From positions 1 to 6,114 of the forward strand of contig JAQGIJ010000056.1 of assembly GCA_028291285.1 (NCBI GenBank): a stretch of 6,114 bases of DNA. Reading direction: 5' to 3'. Positions 1-5,621 of this stretch are shown piece by piece. The stretch comes from Phenylobacterium sp. GTDB lineage: Bacteria; Pseudomonadota; Alphaproteobacteria; Caulobacterales; Caulobacteraceae. Within the stretch, counting starts at the first letter, position 1, and each line of letters starts with the position of its first letter. Position numbers and translations under genes: made by a program. The notes under the pieces were generated by a model, which worked only from the letters and a program-made list of their open reading frames with translations, was not told the origin of the DNA and made no database searches.

Positions 1-395
1 AGATAGGTGCACATGGTGCGCTGGCCGTCTGGGGTGACGTTGATCATGGAGACCGCCGTCGCCGGCCCGCCGCTCAGCGGGGCGTTGTCGAAACGGGCCC
101 CGATCGCGCGCATGTCGTGGGCGAAGACGCGGCCCAGCTGGTCGTCGGCCACCTTGCCCATGAAGGCGCCCTGGCCGCCGAAGCTCGCCAGGCCCGCGAC
201 CGTATTGGCCGCCGAGCCGCCGGAGGCCTCCACGCCAGCCGCCATCTTGGCGTAGAGCGCCTTCGACTGGCCCTCGTCGACCAGCATCATGGCGCCCTTG
301 GCCAGACCGTTCGCCTGCAGGAAGGCGTCCTGCGCCGGCGCGATCACGTCGACGATGGCGTTGCCGATCGCGGCGACGTCGTAGAGGTCTGGCAT
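1..395 (-). CDS. PfkB-family carbohydrate kinase, adenosine kinase-like (N-terminal part, runs off the left edge)
   Basis: This is the first 131 codons of a sugar/nucleoside kinase of the PfkB (ribokinase) family; the C-terminal part, with the GAGD-type catalytic loop, lies beyond the window. The protein opens with the family's N-terminal strand, YDVAAIGNAIVDVIAP (residues 5-20). It then carries the signature GGSAANT (59-65), followed by SFGGQGAFMGKVADDQLG (71-88), the conserved block around PfkB signature 1. Residues 112-128 (ATAVSMINVTPDGQRTM) match the strand that follows the lid. This pattern is the one usually annotated as adenosine kinase in alphaproteobacteria; ribokinase or fructokinase specificity cannot be excluded from the N-terminus. 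The known family role is ATP-dependent phosphorylation of a ribosyl or sugar hydroxyl in the cytoplasm. The start is the ATG at 395-393, preceded by GGAAAG with a 7-base spacer. It lies downstream of the small membrane-protein gene on the same strand, 66 bases away. Confidence 0.9.
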   Translation of the reverse strand, partial: MPDLYDVAAIGNAIVDVIAPAQDAFLQANGLAKGAMMLVDEGQSKALYAKMAAGVEASGGSAANTVAGLASFGGQGAFMGKVADDQLGRVFAHDMRAIGARFDNAPLSGGPATAVSMINVTPDGQRTMCTY

Positions 396-430
396 GCTTG
401 AGCTTTCCGGGATTCGCGTGGGCGACTTAC

Positions 431-450
431 AGGGAAAGCCCCGGCGGGGC
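431..450 (-). terminator. Possible weak hairpin terminator between the small ORF and the kinase gene
   Basis: Positions 438-450 form a perfect GC hairpin (GCCCC-GGC-GGGGC). Read on the minus strand it is followed by TTTCCCTGT, which is only a short U-rich tail. It sits between the stop of the 48-residue ORF and the start of the kinase gene, so it could end or attenuate the upstream transcript. The tail is poor and the stem is short. In this base composition such hairpins arise by chance, so this is a weak call. Confidence 0.25.
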
Positions 451-461
451 AACGCGGAGCG

Positions 462-608
462 CTAGGGACGAAGCAGCACAACGGCGCTCATGATGGCGGG
501 CGAGACGATGACCAGCAGGATGAAGCCCCAGAAGACGGCGGCGCGGATCTCGTCCCACCGGTCGGCGCGGGGCGCCTCGCGGGCGCATTCGATGGTGACA
601 GAGGACAT
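462..608 (-). CDS. Small single-span membrane protein, 48 residues, unknown function
   Basis: This short minus-strand ORF starts at ATG 608-606 and stops at TAG 464-462, giving 48 residues. The start is well supported: GGAG lies 6 bases upstream of the ATG. The N-terminal half is polar and charged (residues 5-23 include E7, R10, E11, R14, D16, R17, D19, E20, R22). The rest is one continuous hydrophobic stretch (about residues 24-46, AVFWGFILLVIVSPAIMSAV and onward), ending in Arg-Pro. This is the layout of a small tail-anchored inner-membrane protein. The shape resembles small accessory subunits of respiratory complexes, such as the alphaproteobacterial aa3 oxidase subunit IV, but I see no diagnostic motif and do not assign it. 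It fills the gap between the LysR gene and the kinase gene. The ribosome binding site and clean hydropathy make it likely to be real; the function is unknown. Confidence 0.6.
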   Translation of the reverse strand: MSSVTIECAREAPRADRWDEIRAAVFWGFILLVIVSPAIMSAVVLLRP

Positions 609-684
609 GGCGCGCTCCAGTTGCGTTCCGGTGCGTCTGAATGCCTCAGCCCAGCTACGCGGACAAAGGAGAAGAACGGCGTTC

Positions 685-700
685 AGCTGAGCTCAGCTCA
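685..700. repeat. 14-bp perfect palindrome at the LysR stop codon
   Basis: Positions 685-698 read AGCTGAGCTCAGCT, a perfect inverted repeat with no central gap. An overlapping alternative hairpin, TGAGC-TCA-GCTCA, spans 688-700. The element covers the stop codon of the LysR gene (700-698) and lies 77-90 bases upstream of the small membrane-protein start. It could be a protein-binding site for the small gene or the stem of a weak terminator for the LysR transcript. On the minus strand it is followed about 8 bases later by a pyrimidine-rich stretch (TTCTTCTCCTTT). The symmetry is seen directly; the role is inferred. Confidence 0.4.
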
Positions 701-1609
701 CCCGGGGTGCAGGCCGTCGGCCTTGGCCTGGGCGATCAGCCAGGCGCGGAACCGGCGGATCGCCGGCAGCTCGGCCTTCTCCGGCAAGGTCAGAATCCAG
801 TGGCTGAGCGGGCTGGAGACGGTGATGTCGAAGAGCCGCACGAGCCGGCCTGAGGCCAGCTCGTCCACCACCATCGCCTCCTGGGTCAGCGCGACGCCGC
901 GCCCGGCCAGCGCGGCCTCGATGGCCAGGTAGGTGTTGCTGAACTGCAGGCCGCGGGTGGGATCCACCTCGGACGCGCCGGCCGCCGCAAGCCACTGCGG
1001 CCAGGAGGGCTCCGCCGGCGTGAGATTGACGTCGGAGAGCAGCAAGGCGCGCGCCAGGTCGCGCGGGTGGGCCAAGGTCTGCGACTGCAGGAGGCGCGGA
1101 CTGCACACCGGGAACATGCGGGTGGAGATCAGCGGCGTGGCGACGAGGCCGGGGTAGGGGCCGGTCCCATAGCGAATCGCCAGGTCGATGCGATCGCGCA
1201 CCAGGTCGGCCGTCAGGTCCGAGGCGGCGATCAGCACCTGGATATCGGGATAGCGCTCCTGGAAGCCGTGCAGCCGCGGCACCAGCCAGCGCGCCGCCAG
1301 CGAATGCATGACGCTGACCGCCAGGGGACCTGCGCGGGCGCCCCTGGCCTCCGCCACCGCCGCCTGCATCACCAAGAGCCCCTGGCGCGCGCCCGCGGCG
1401 AGGCGTTCGCCGGCGGACGTCAGCCGAACGGCGCGGTTGAACCGCTCGAAGAGCCGCAGGCCCAGCTCGGTCTCCAGCGCCTTCACCTGGCGGCTGACGG
1501 CTCCCGGCGTCACCGCCAGCTCGTCGGCGGCCTTCAGGAAGCTCAGGTGGCGGGCGGCGGCCTCGAAGGTGCGCAGGCCGTTGAGCGGCAGGCGCGGCGG
1601 CTGGCTCAC
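698..1609 (-). CDS. LysR-family transcriptional regulator, GcvA-like
   Basis: A 303-residue LysR-type regulator, normal length for the family. The N-terminal winged helix-turn-helix runs from about residue 7 to 66, with LPLNGLRTFEAAARHLSF (7-24), the HTH around ADELAVTPGAVSRQVKALE (28-46) and the wing RAVRLTSAG (59-67). The rest is the effector-binding domain, in the GcvA group by its FPVCSPRLL and SPLSHWILTLPE blocks. Family members bind DNA as dimers or tetramers and respond to a small ligand; which ligand cannot be read here, and GcvA-like proteins are much broader than glycine-cleavage control. The start chosen is GTG at 1609-1607, which overlaps the nth stop as GTGA and places LPLN at the usual distance from the N-terminus. 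An in-frame ATG at 1660-1658 would add 17 residues. The gene follows nth on the same strand, so it is probably co-transcribed and translationally coupled, not divergent from a target as many LysR genes are. Confidence 0.9.
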   Translation of the reverse strand: MSQPPRLPLNGLRTFEAAARHLSFLKAADELAVTPGAVSRQVKALETELGLRLFERFNRAVRLTSAGERLAAGARQGLLVMQAAVAEARGARAGPLAVSVMHSLAARWLVPRLHGFQERYPDIQVLIAASDLTADLVRDRIDLAIRYGTGPYPGLVATPLISTRMFPVCSPRLLQSQTLAHPRDLARALLLSDVNLTPAEPSWPQWLAAAGASEVDPTRGLQFSNTYLAIEAALAGRGVALTQEAMVVDELASGRLVRLFDITVSSPLSHWILTLPEKAELPAIRRFRAWLIAQAKADGLHPG

Positions 1610-2292
1610 GGCGCGCCCATGAAGAGGTGCCGCGACGGGCAGAGGTCGGCCACCGGGCATTCCTCGCACTTCGGCCGCCGCGCCGTGCAGATGTAGCGGC
1701 CGTGCAGGATCAGCCAATGGTGCGCCCGCGTCAGGTATGGCTCCGGGACCAGCGCCATCAGTTGCGCCTCCACCTGGTCCGGCGTCTTGCCATCGGAGAG
1801 GCCCAGCCGGTGGGCGACGCGGAACACGTGGGTGTCGACGGCGATGGCCGGCTCGATGCGCAGCTCGTTCAGCACCACCGAGGCGGTCTTGCGGCCGACG
1901 CCCGGCAGGGCCTGCAGCTTCTCGCGGTCCAGCGGCACGTCACCGCCGTACTGCTCGATGAGGATGCGCGAGAGCGCGATGACGTTCTTGGCCTTGGTGT
2001 TGAACAGGCCGATCGAGGCGATGAAGGGCTTCAGCCCCGCTTCCCCCAGCGCCAGCATCTTCTGCGGGGTGTCGGCGACCGCGAAGAGCTTCGCCGTGGC
2101 CTTGTTCACCGAGACGTCCGTCGCCTGGGCCGACAGCGCCACGGCCACCAGCAGGGTGAAGGGGCTCTCGTAGTCGAGCTCGGTGCGCGGATCGCTTTCC
2201 TGGCTCTGGAAGCGGGCGAAGATCTCGGCGACCCGCGCCTGCTCGGCGGGGCTGACGCGCCTGGTGCGCGGCTTGAGGACGGGCTTGGCCAT
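1606..2292 (-). CDS. nth: Endonuclease III (DNA glycosylase/AP lyase)
   Basis: A 228-residue bifunctional DNA glycosylase of base excision repair: it removes oxidised pyrimidines and cuts the abasic site by beta-elimination. All hallmarks are visible. The helix-hairpin-helix is LPGVGRKTA (129-137) with the catalytic lysine K135. VDTHV (152-156) holds the catalytic aspartate D153. The C-terminal 4Fe-4S cluster has its full C-x6-C-x2-C-x5-C spacing (C202, C209, C212, C218). The conserved LLVAVALSAQATD block is at 47-59. It is slightly longer than E. coli Nth (211), with an extra basic N-terminal stretch of about 15 residues (KPVLKPRTRR) typical of alphaproteobacterial forms. The start is ATG 2292-2290; the sequence before it is CCGGCCCCC, with no Shine-Dalgarno match. 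The stop overlaps the LysR start (GTGA, 1609-1606). It is divergent from the DUF2244 gene across a 113-base spacer. Confidence 0.97.
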   Translation of the reverse strand: MAKPVLKPRTRRVSPAEQARVAEIFARFQSQESDPRTELDYESPFTLLVAVALSAQATDVSVNKATAKLFAVADTPQKMLALGEAGLKPFIASIGLFNTKAKNVIALSRILIEQYGGDVPLDREKLQALPGVGRKTASVVLNELRIEPAIAVDTHVFRVAHRLGLSDGKTPDQVEAQLMALVPEPYLTRAHHWLILHGRYICTARRPKCEECPVADLCPSRHLFMGAP

Positions 2293-2301
2293 GGGGGCCG
2301 G

Positions 2302-2330
2302 AAGATGACCCGCGCCCGCGCGCTTGTCAG
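2302..2330 (-). promoter_or_regulatory. nth: Candidate promoter for nth
   Basis: On the minus strand, CTGACA (2330-2325, five of six matches to TTGACA) is separated by 17 bases from CATCTT (2307-2302, three of six matches to TATAAT). Transcription would start at about 2295, within a few bases of the nth ATG, giving a leaderless or nearly leaderless message. This fits the absence of a ribosome binding site. The -10 match is poor, so this is a tentative placement. Confidence 0.25.
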
Positions 2331-2405
2331 CCCCGAAGCCGGCGGCGTGTTCTCGTTCTCCCGCTCTGGAGCCGCTCCTGCGTCGGGCGTATCCTGCAGC
2401 TCGAC

Positions 2406-2879
2406 ATGCAGCCGCCGCTCTACATGGACGCCGAGATCCGGCCGAACAGGTCGCTGTCGGAGCGCGGCTTCATCGTGCTGATCACCATCGTGACCCTGGC
2501 CAACTGCGTCTCGGCCGCCGTCTTCATCGCCATGGGCGCCACCTTCGTGCCGTTCTTCCTCGGGCTCGACCTGCTGGCGGTGATCGTCGCCTTCCTGGTC
2601 AGCTTCAGCGCCGCGCGGCGCATCGAGCGCGTGCAGGTGAGCGCCAGCGAGATCCGCGTCACCCATGAGACCCCCAAGTGGAGCCGGCTGGTCTGGGAGA
2701 GCCCCACCGCCTTCACCCGCGTCCGGGTCGAGAAGGCGGACGAGCGGACGATCGCGCTCAAGCTCGCGCTCTCCGGCAAGGAGGCGGAGGTGGCCGCCGC
2801 CCTCAGCCCCCGCGAGCGAGCCGACTTCGCCAAGGCCCTGGAGCGCGCCATCTGGCGGGCGAAGCGCGAGCGGAGCTAG
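2406..2879 (+). CDS. DUF2244 family membrane protein
   Basis: A 157-residue protein matching the DUF2244 family, which is common in alphaproteobacteria and has no established function. Near the N-terminus is the family motif RPNRSLSERGF (12-22). Two membrane spans follow, at about residues 22-43 and 47-67, with GLDLLAVIVAF in the second. After a basic boundary (AARRIERV, 69-76) comes a soluble, probably cytoplasmic domain of about 85 residues with the expected pattern: a strand EIRVTHE, then RLVWESPTAFTRVRVE, then a LSPRERADFAKALERAI helix near the end. The start at 2406 has no clear Shine-Dalgarno sequence; a second ATG at 2424 would remove six residues and still keep the RPNRSLS motif. The gene is divergent from nth and converges on hslU with only 22 bases between the two stop codons. 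The family assignment is confident; any function is unknown. Confidence 0.9.
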   Translation: MQPPLYMDAEIRPNRSLSERGFIVLITIVTLANCVSAAVFIAMGATFVPFFLGLDLLAVIVAFLVSFSAARRIERVQVSASEIRVTHETPKWSRLVWESPTAFTRVRVEKADERTIALKLALSGKEAEVAAALSPRERADFAKALERAIWRAKRERS

Positions 2880-2901
2880 GCAGCGCCCCCTGAGGGCATC
2901 G

Positions 2902-4206
2902 TTAGAGGATGAACCGCGACAGGTCGGCGTTCTTGGCGAGCTCGCCGACGCGGATGCGGACGTACTCGGCGTCGACGGTGAGGCTCTCGCCGGAGCGGTC
3001 GCCGGCGGTGAAGCTGACCTCCTCCAGCACCTTCTCGAGCACCGTCTGCAGCCGCCGCGCGCCAATGTTCTCCACGGCCCCGTTCACGGTGACGGCGGCG
3101 TCGGCAAGCGCGTCGATCGCTTCTTCGGTGAAACTGAGCGTGACGCCTTCGGTCGCCAGCAGCGCCTGGTGCTGGCGGATCAGGTTGGCCTCGGGCTCGG
3201 TGAGGATGCGGCGCAGGTCGTCGCGGGTCAGCGCCTTCAGCTCCACGCGGATCGGCAGCCGGCCCTGCAGCTCGGGCAGCAGGTCCGAGGGCTTGGCGAC
3301 GTGGAAGGCGCCGGAGGCGATGAACAGGATATGGTCGGTCTTCACCGGGCCGTACTTGGTGGAGACGGTGGTCCCCTCGATCAGCGGCAACAGGTCGCGC
3401 TGCACGCCTTCGCGGCTGACATCGGCGCCGGCGCGCTCGGCCCGGCTCGCCACCTTGTCGATCTCGTCGATGAAGACGATGCCGTGGTTCTCGGCCAGCT
3501 CCAGCGCCTCCTGGGTCAGCGCCTCCTGGTCGAGGAGGTTGTCGCTCTCCTCGGCGATCAGCGGCACCCAGGCTGCGGCCACCGTCGTCTTGTGCGTCTT
3601 GGTCCGCCCGCCGAAGGCCTTGCCGAACATGTCGCCGAGATTGAGCACGCCCATGGAAGCGCCCGGCTGGCCGGGGATGTCGAAGGCGGGGAAGGCCGGC
3701 CCGCTGTCGGACATCTGCAGCTCCACCTCCTTTTCGTCCAGCTCGCCCGCGCGCAGCTTGCGGCGGAAGGCGTCGCGGGCGGCGACCGAGCCAGGCCCGG
3801 TGAGCGCGTCCAGGATCCGCTCCTCGGCGGCGGTCTCGGCGCGGGCGCGCACGCCTGCCCGGCGCTTCTCGCGCACCATGGCGATGGCGCCCTCCACCAG
3901 GTCGCGGACGATCTGGTCGACGTCGCGGCCGACGTAGCCCACCTCGGTGAACTTGGTGGCCTCGACCTTCAGGAACGGGGCCTGGGCGAGGCGGGCGAGC
4001 CGGCGGGCGATCTCGGTCTTGCCGACGCCGGTGGGCCCGATCATCAGGATGTTCTTCGGCGTGATCTCGTCGCGCAGGTCTTCCGGCACCCGGCGGCGGC
4101 GCCAGCGGTTGCGCAGCGCCACGGCCACCGCGCGCTTGGCCTCCTGGTGGCCGACGATGTAGCGGTCGAGCTCGGAAACGATCTCGCGCGGAGAGAATTC
4201 GGTCAT
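2902..4206 (-). CDS. hslU: ATP-dependent protease ATPase subunit HslU (ClpY)
   Basis: The 434-residue AAA+ unfoldase of the HslVU protease, close to E. coli HslU (443). It forms hexamers that unfold substrates and feed them into HslV in the cytoplasm. Motifs in order: the N-terminal [16 protein letters not shown] (5-20), typical of HslU; Walker A GPTGVGKT (57-64, K63); the pore loop GYVG (90-93, Y91) that grips substrate; the intermediate domain, about 110-235, including an acidic segment and [10 protein letters not shown] (186-195); Walker B IVFIDE (243-248); and the sensor-2 region GARRL (382-386). The C-terminus ends in DLSRFIL, the conserved tail that inserts into HslV pockets and activates it. 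The ATG at 4206-4204 has GAGG with a 7-base spacer. The gene lies 66 bases downstream of hslV, the usual order, and nothing essential is missing. Confidence 0.98.
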   Translation of the reverse strand: MTEFSPREIVSELDRYIVGHQEAKRAVAVALRNRWRRRRVPEDLRDEITPKNILMIGPTGVGKTEIARRLARLAQAPFLKVEATKFTEVGYVGRDVDQIVRDLVEGAIAMVREKRRAGVRARAETAAEERILDALTGPGSVAARDAFRRKLRAGELDEKEVELQMSDSGPAFPAFDIPGQPGASMGVLNLGDMFGKAFGGRTKTHKTTVAAAWVPLIAEESDNLLDQEALTQEALELAENHGIVFIDEIDKVASRAERAGADVSREGVQRDLLPLIEGTTVSTKYGPVKTDHILFIASGAFHVAKPSDLLPELQGRLPIRVELKALTRDDLRRILTEPEANLIRQHQALLATEGVTLSFTEEAIDALADAAVTVNGAVENIGARRLQTVLEKVLEEVSFTAGDRSGESLTVDAEYVRIRVGELAKNADLSRFIL

Positions 4207-4220
4207 TTGTCGGCCTCGAG

Positions 4221-4264
4221 CCCCACCCCAGTCCAGGTTTCGCGGGGAAGAGCGGGGGCGGGGG
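4221..4264 (-). promoter_or_regulatory. GC-rich mRNA stem in the hslV-hslU spacer
   Basis: In the minus-strand transcript, CCCCGCCCC (from the run at 4264-4254) can pair with GGGGUGGGG (4229-4221). This gives nine base pairs, eight G-C and one central G-U, closing a loop of about 25 bases. The stem ends 3 bases before GAGG (4217-4214), the hslU ribosome binding site. No U tract follows, so it does not look like a terminator. It could limit hslU translation or protect processed mRNA ends. The pairing is read directly; the effect is inferred. Confidence 0.4.
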
Positions 4265-4272
4265 CGGCGAGG

Positions 4273-4821
4273 CTAGAGCGTCTCAACCGTCAGCTCGCCG
4301 TTGGTGTAGACGCAGATCTCGGCGGCGATGGCCATGGCCTTGCGGGCGATGGCTTCGGCGTCGAGGTCGCTGTCGAACAGGGCGCGGGCCGCGGCCAGCG
4401 CATAGTTGCCGCCCGAGCCGATGGCCGCCACGCCGCTTTCCGGCTCCAGCACGTCGCCGACGCCGGTGACGGTGAGGATGGTGGTGGCGTCGGCCACGAT
4501 CAGCATGGCCTCGAGCCGGCGCAGGTAGCGGTCGGTGCGCCAGTCCTTGGCCAGGTCGACACAGGCCCGCGCCAGCTGCTCGGGATATTGCTCGAGCTTG
4601 GCCTCGAGCCGCTCGATCAGGGTGAAGGCGTCAGCGGTGGCGCCGGCGAACCCCGCGACCACCCGGCCGCCGGCCAGCCGACGGACTTTCTTCGCATTGC
4701 CCTTGACCACCGTCTGGCCCATGGAGACCTGGCCGTCGCCGGCGATCACGGTGGAGCCGGCCTTGCGAACGGCTAGGATGGTGGTCCCATGCCAGTCAGG
4801 GAACGTCGAGGCGCTTGCCAT
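4273..4821 (-). CDS. hslV: ATP-dependent protease proteolytic subunit HslV (ClpQ)
   Basis: The 182-residue threonine peptidase of HslVU, a bacterial relative of proteasome beta subunits. The catalytic threonine is T13 in [10 protein letters not shown], so a 12-residue pro-extension (ending in WHG) must be removed to free the nucleophile; E. coli HslV has only the initiator Met here. Counting T13 as Thr1, the conserved catalytic residues fall in place: D29 (Asp17) in AGDGQ and K45 (Lys33) in KGNAKKVRR. Further family blocks are [25 protein letters not shown] [34 protein letters not shown] and the C-terminal [16 protein letters not shown] chose the ATG at 4821-4819; the frame stays open to a TTG at 4857 that would add 12 residues unlike the family. 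No Shine-Dalgarno sequence precedes the ATG, which fits the promoter candidate placed right upstream. It is the first gene of the hslVU operon. Confidence 0.96.
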   Translation of the reverse strand: MASASTFPDWHGTTILAVRKAGSTVIAGDGQVSMGQTVVKGNAKKVRRLAGGRVVAGFAGATADAFTLIERLEAKLEQYPEQLARACVDLAKDWRTDRYLRRLEAMLIVADATTILTVTGVGDVLEPESGVAAIGSGGNYALAAARALFDSDLDAEAIARKAMAIAAEICVYTNGELTVETL

Positions 4822-4827
4822 GGCCGC

Positions 4828-4858
4828 GCATGTGGCCAGAGGCGGACGCAAGGTCAAG
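4828..4858 (-). promoter_or_regulatory. hslV: Candidate heat-shock-type promoter for hslVU
   Basis: On the minus strand, CTTGACC (4858-4852) and CCACATGC (4835-4828) are separated by 16 bases. Compared with the sigma-32 consensus CTTGAAA / CCCCATNT, the -35 matches five of seven and the -10 six of eight counting the N position as a match. Transcription would begin about six bases later, at or next to the hslV ATG (4821), giving a leaderless message. TTGACC would also serve as a vegetative -35, but CACATG is a poor vegetative -10. hslVU is a known heat-shock operon in E. coli; the assignment here is inferred. Confidence 0.35.
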
Positions 4859-4877
4859 GCGCACGGACGGCGGCGGC

Positions 4878-5621
4878 ATGAGTTTCACCGACGAGGAGGT
4901 CGAGCGCTACGCCCGCCACCTGGTGCTGCGCGAGGTCGGCGGCCCCGGCCAGCAGCGGCTGAAGACCGCCAGCGTGCTGATCGTCGGCGCCGGCGGCCTG
5001 GGCTCGCCCGCGGCGCTCTACCTGGCTGCGGCGGGCGTCGGCACGGTAATGCTGGCCGACCCGGACGTCGTCGACCGCTCCAACCTGCAACGCCAGATCC
5101 TCTACGGCGAGGCTGACGTCGGCCATCCGAAGACCGAGGCCGCCGCCGACCGGCTGGCCGGGCTCAATCCGCACGTCTTCGTCGCCGGCTTCGAGGGCGC
5201 CTTCGACGCCGACAGCGCCGACGAGCTGGTGGCCGGCGTCGACCTGGTGCTCGACGGCACCGACGACTTCGCCACCCGCTTCGAGGTCAACGCCGCCTGC
5301 GTGCGCCACGGCAAGACGCTGGTCTCCGGCGCGATCGGCCGCTGGACCGGTCAGGTGGGCGTGTTCGCCGGCCAGCCCTGCTACCAGTGCCTGGTGCCGG
5401 AGATCCCGCCGGACGCCGAGACCTGCGTTGCGGTGGGGGTGGTGGGCGCGCTGGCCGGGGTCATCGGCTCGATGATGGCGCTGGAGGCGGTGAAGCTGAT
5501 CGTCGGGGCGGGCGAGCCGCTCGCCGGCCGGCTGATGATCTACGATGCGCTCTCGGCCGAGACGCGCACGGTGAAGGTGGGCGCCGATCCGGCCTGCCCG
5601 GTGTGCGGAGGAAAGCCATGA
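4878..5621 (+). CDS. moeB: MoeB/ThiF/HesA-family sulfur-carrier adenylating enzyme
   Basis: A 247-residue E1-like enzyme, the normal length for MoeB and ThiF. Family members use ATP to adenylate the C-terminal glycine of a small ubiquitin-like sulfur carrier (MoaD for molybdopterin, ThiS for thiazole) in the cytoplasm. Visible parts: the N-terminal [21 protein letters not shown] (6-26); the ATP-binding GAGGLG (37-42); [11 protein letters not shown] (66-76), with the conserved Asn, Gln and Arg residues; [10 protein letters not shown] (126-135), with the key aspartate D129; two zinc-binding pairs, C168/C171 and C240/C243; and C183 in [10 protein letters not shown], where the family has its active-site cysteine. 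There is no C-terminal rhodanese domain. MoeB and ThiF cannot be told apart safely on sequence alone, so the symbol is provisional. The start is ATG 4878, 56 bases from the divergent hslV start; its ribosome binding site is weak. The stop overlaps the next gene's start (ATGA). Confidence 0.9.
   Translation: MSFTDEEVERYARHLVLREVGGPGQQRLKTASVLIVGAGGLGSPAALYLAAAGVGTVMLADPDVVDRSNLQRQILYGEADVGHPKTEAAADRLAGLNPHVFVAGFEGAFDADSADELVAGVDLVLDGTDDFATRFEVNAACVRHGKTLVSGAIGRWTGQVGVFAGQPCYQCLVPEIPPDAETCVAVGVVGALAGVIGSMMALEAVKLIVGAGEPLAGRLMIYDALSAETRTVKVGADPACPVCGGKP
5607..5611 (+). promoter_or_regulatory. Strong ribosome binding site of the methyltransferase, inside the moeB-like gene
   Basis: GGAGG lies 6 bases before the ATG at 5618 and is made from the codons for Gly244-Gly245 of the upstream protein, right after its last zinc cysteine. 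It decides the methyltransferase start and indicates coupled translation through the ATGA overlap (5618-5621). Confidence 0.8.

Noticed and set aside
426..452. TTGCCC-15-TGTAAG promoter-like boxes on the minus strand before the kinase gene
   Set aside because: The spacing is short, each box has only four of six matches, and the spacer overlaps the GC hairpin. It is within chance expectation.
609..675. Promoter search upstream of the 48-residue ORF (TTGTCC with a downstream CATTCA)
   Set aside because: The -10 box matches only two of six positions; no promoter can be supported.
2395..2412. TGCAGC direct repeat around the DUF2244 start
   Set aside because: Two six-base copies 12 bases apart are expected by chance in GC-rich DNA and have no supporting context.
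1627..2481. A 284-codon plus-strand frame opposite nth
   Set aside because: It is antisense to nth, whose motifs are complete. The composition is Arg/Gly/Leu/His-rich shadow sequence and it runs through the divergent promoter region.
2884..2897. Short GCCC/GGGC hairpin between the convergent DUF2244 and hslU stops
   Set aside because: Only 4-5 base pairs and no U tract on either strand; not enough to call a bidirectional terminator.
2106..3065. A 319-codon minus-strand frame across DUF2244
   Set aside because: It overlaps nth, DUF2244 and the end of hslU in other frames, with low-complexity Ser/Ala/Arg/Pro content and no motif.
2665..4776. A 703-codon open frame on the plus strand across hslU and hslV
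   Set aside because: It lies antisense to two unmistakable genes. Its translation is low-complexity (rich in Gly, Ala, Arg, Leu, Asp) with no family motifs, as expected from the GC-rich third codon position of the opposite strand.
4822..4857. A 12-residue longer HslV starting at TTG 4857
   Set aside because: The added residues do not resemble HslV, the start is a rare codon, and the region holds the promoter candidate. The ATG at 4821 gives a family-like N-terminus.
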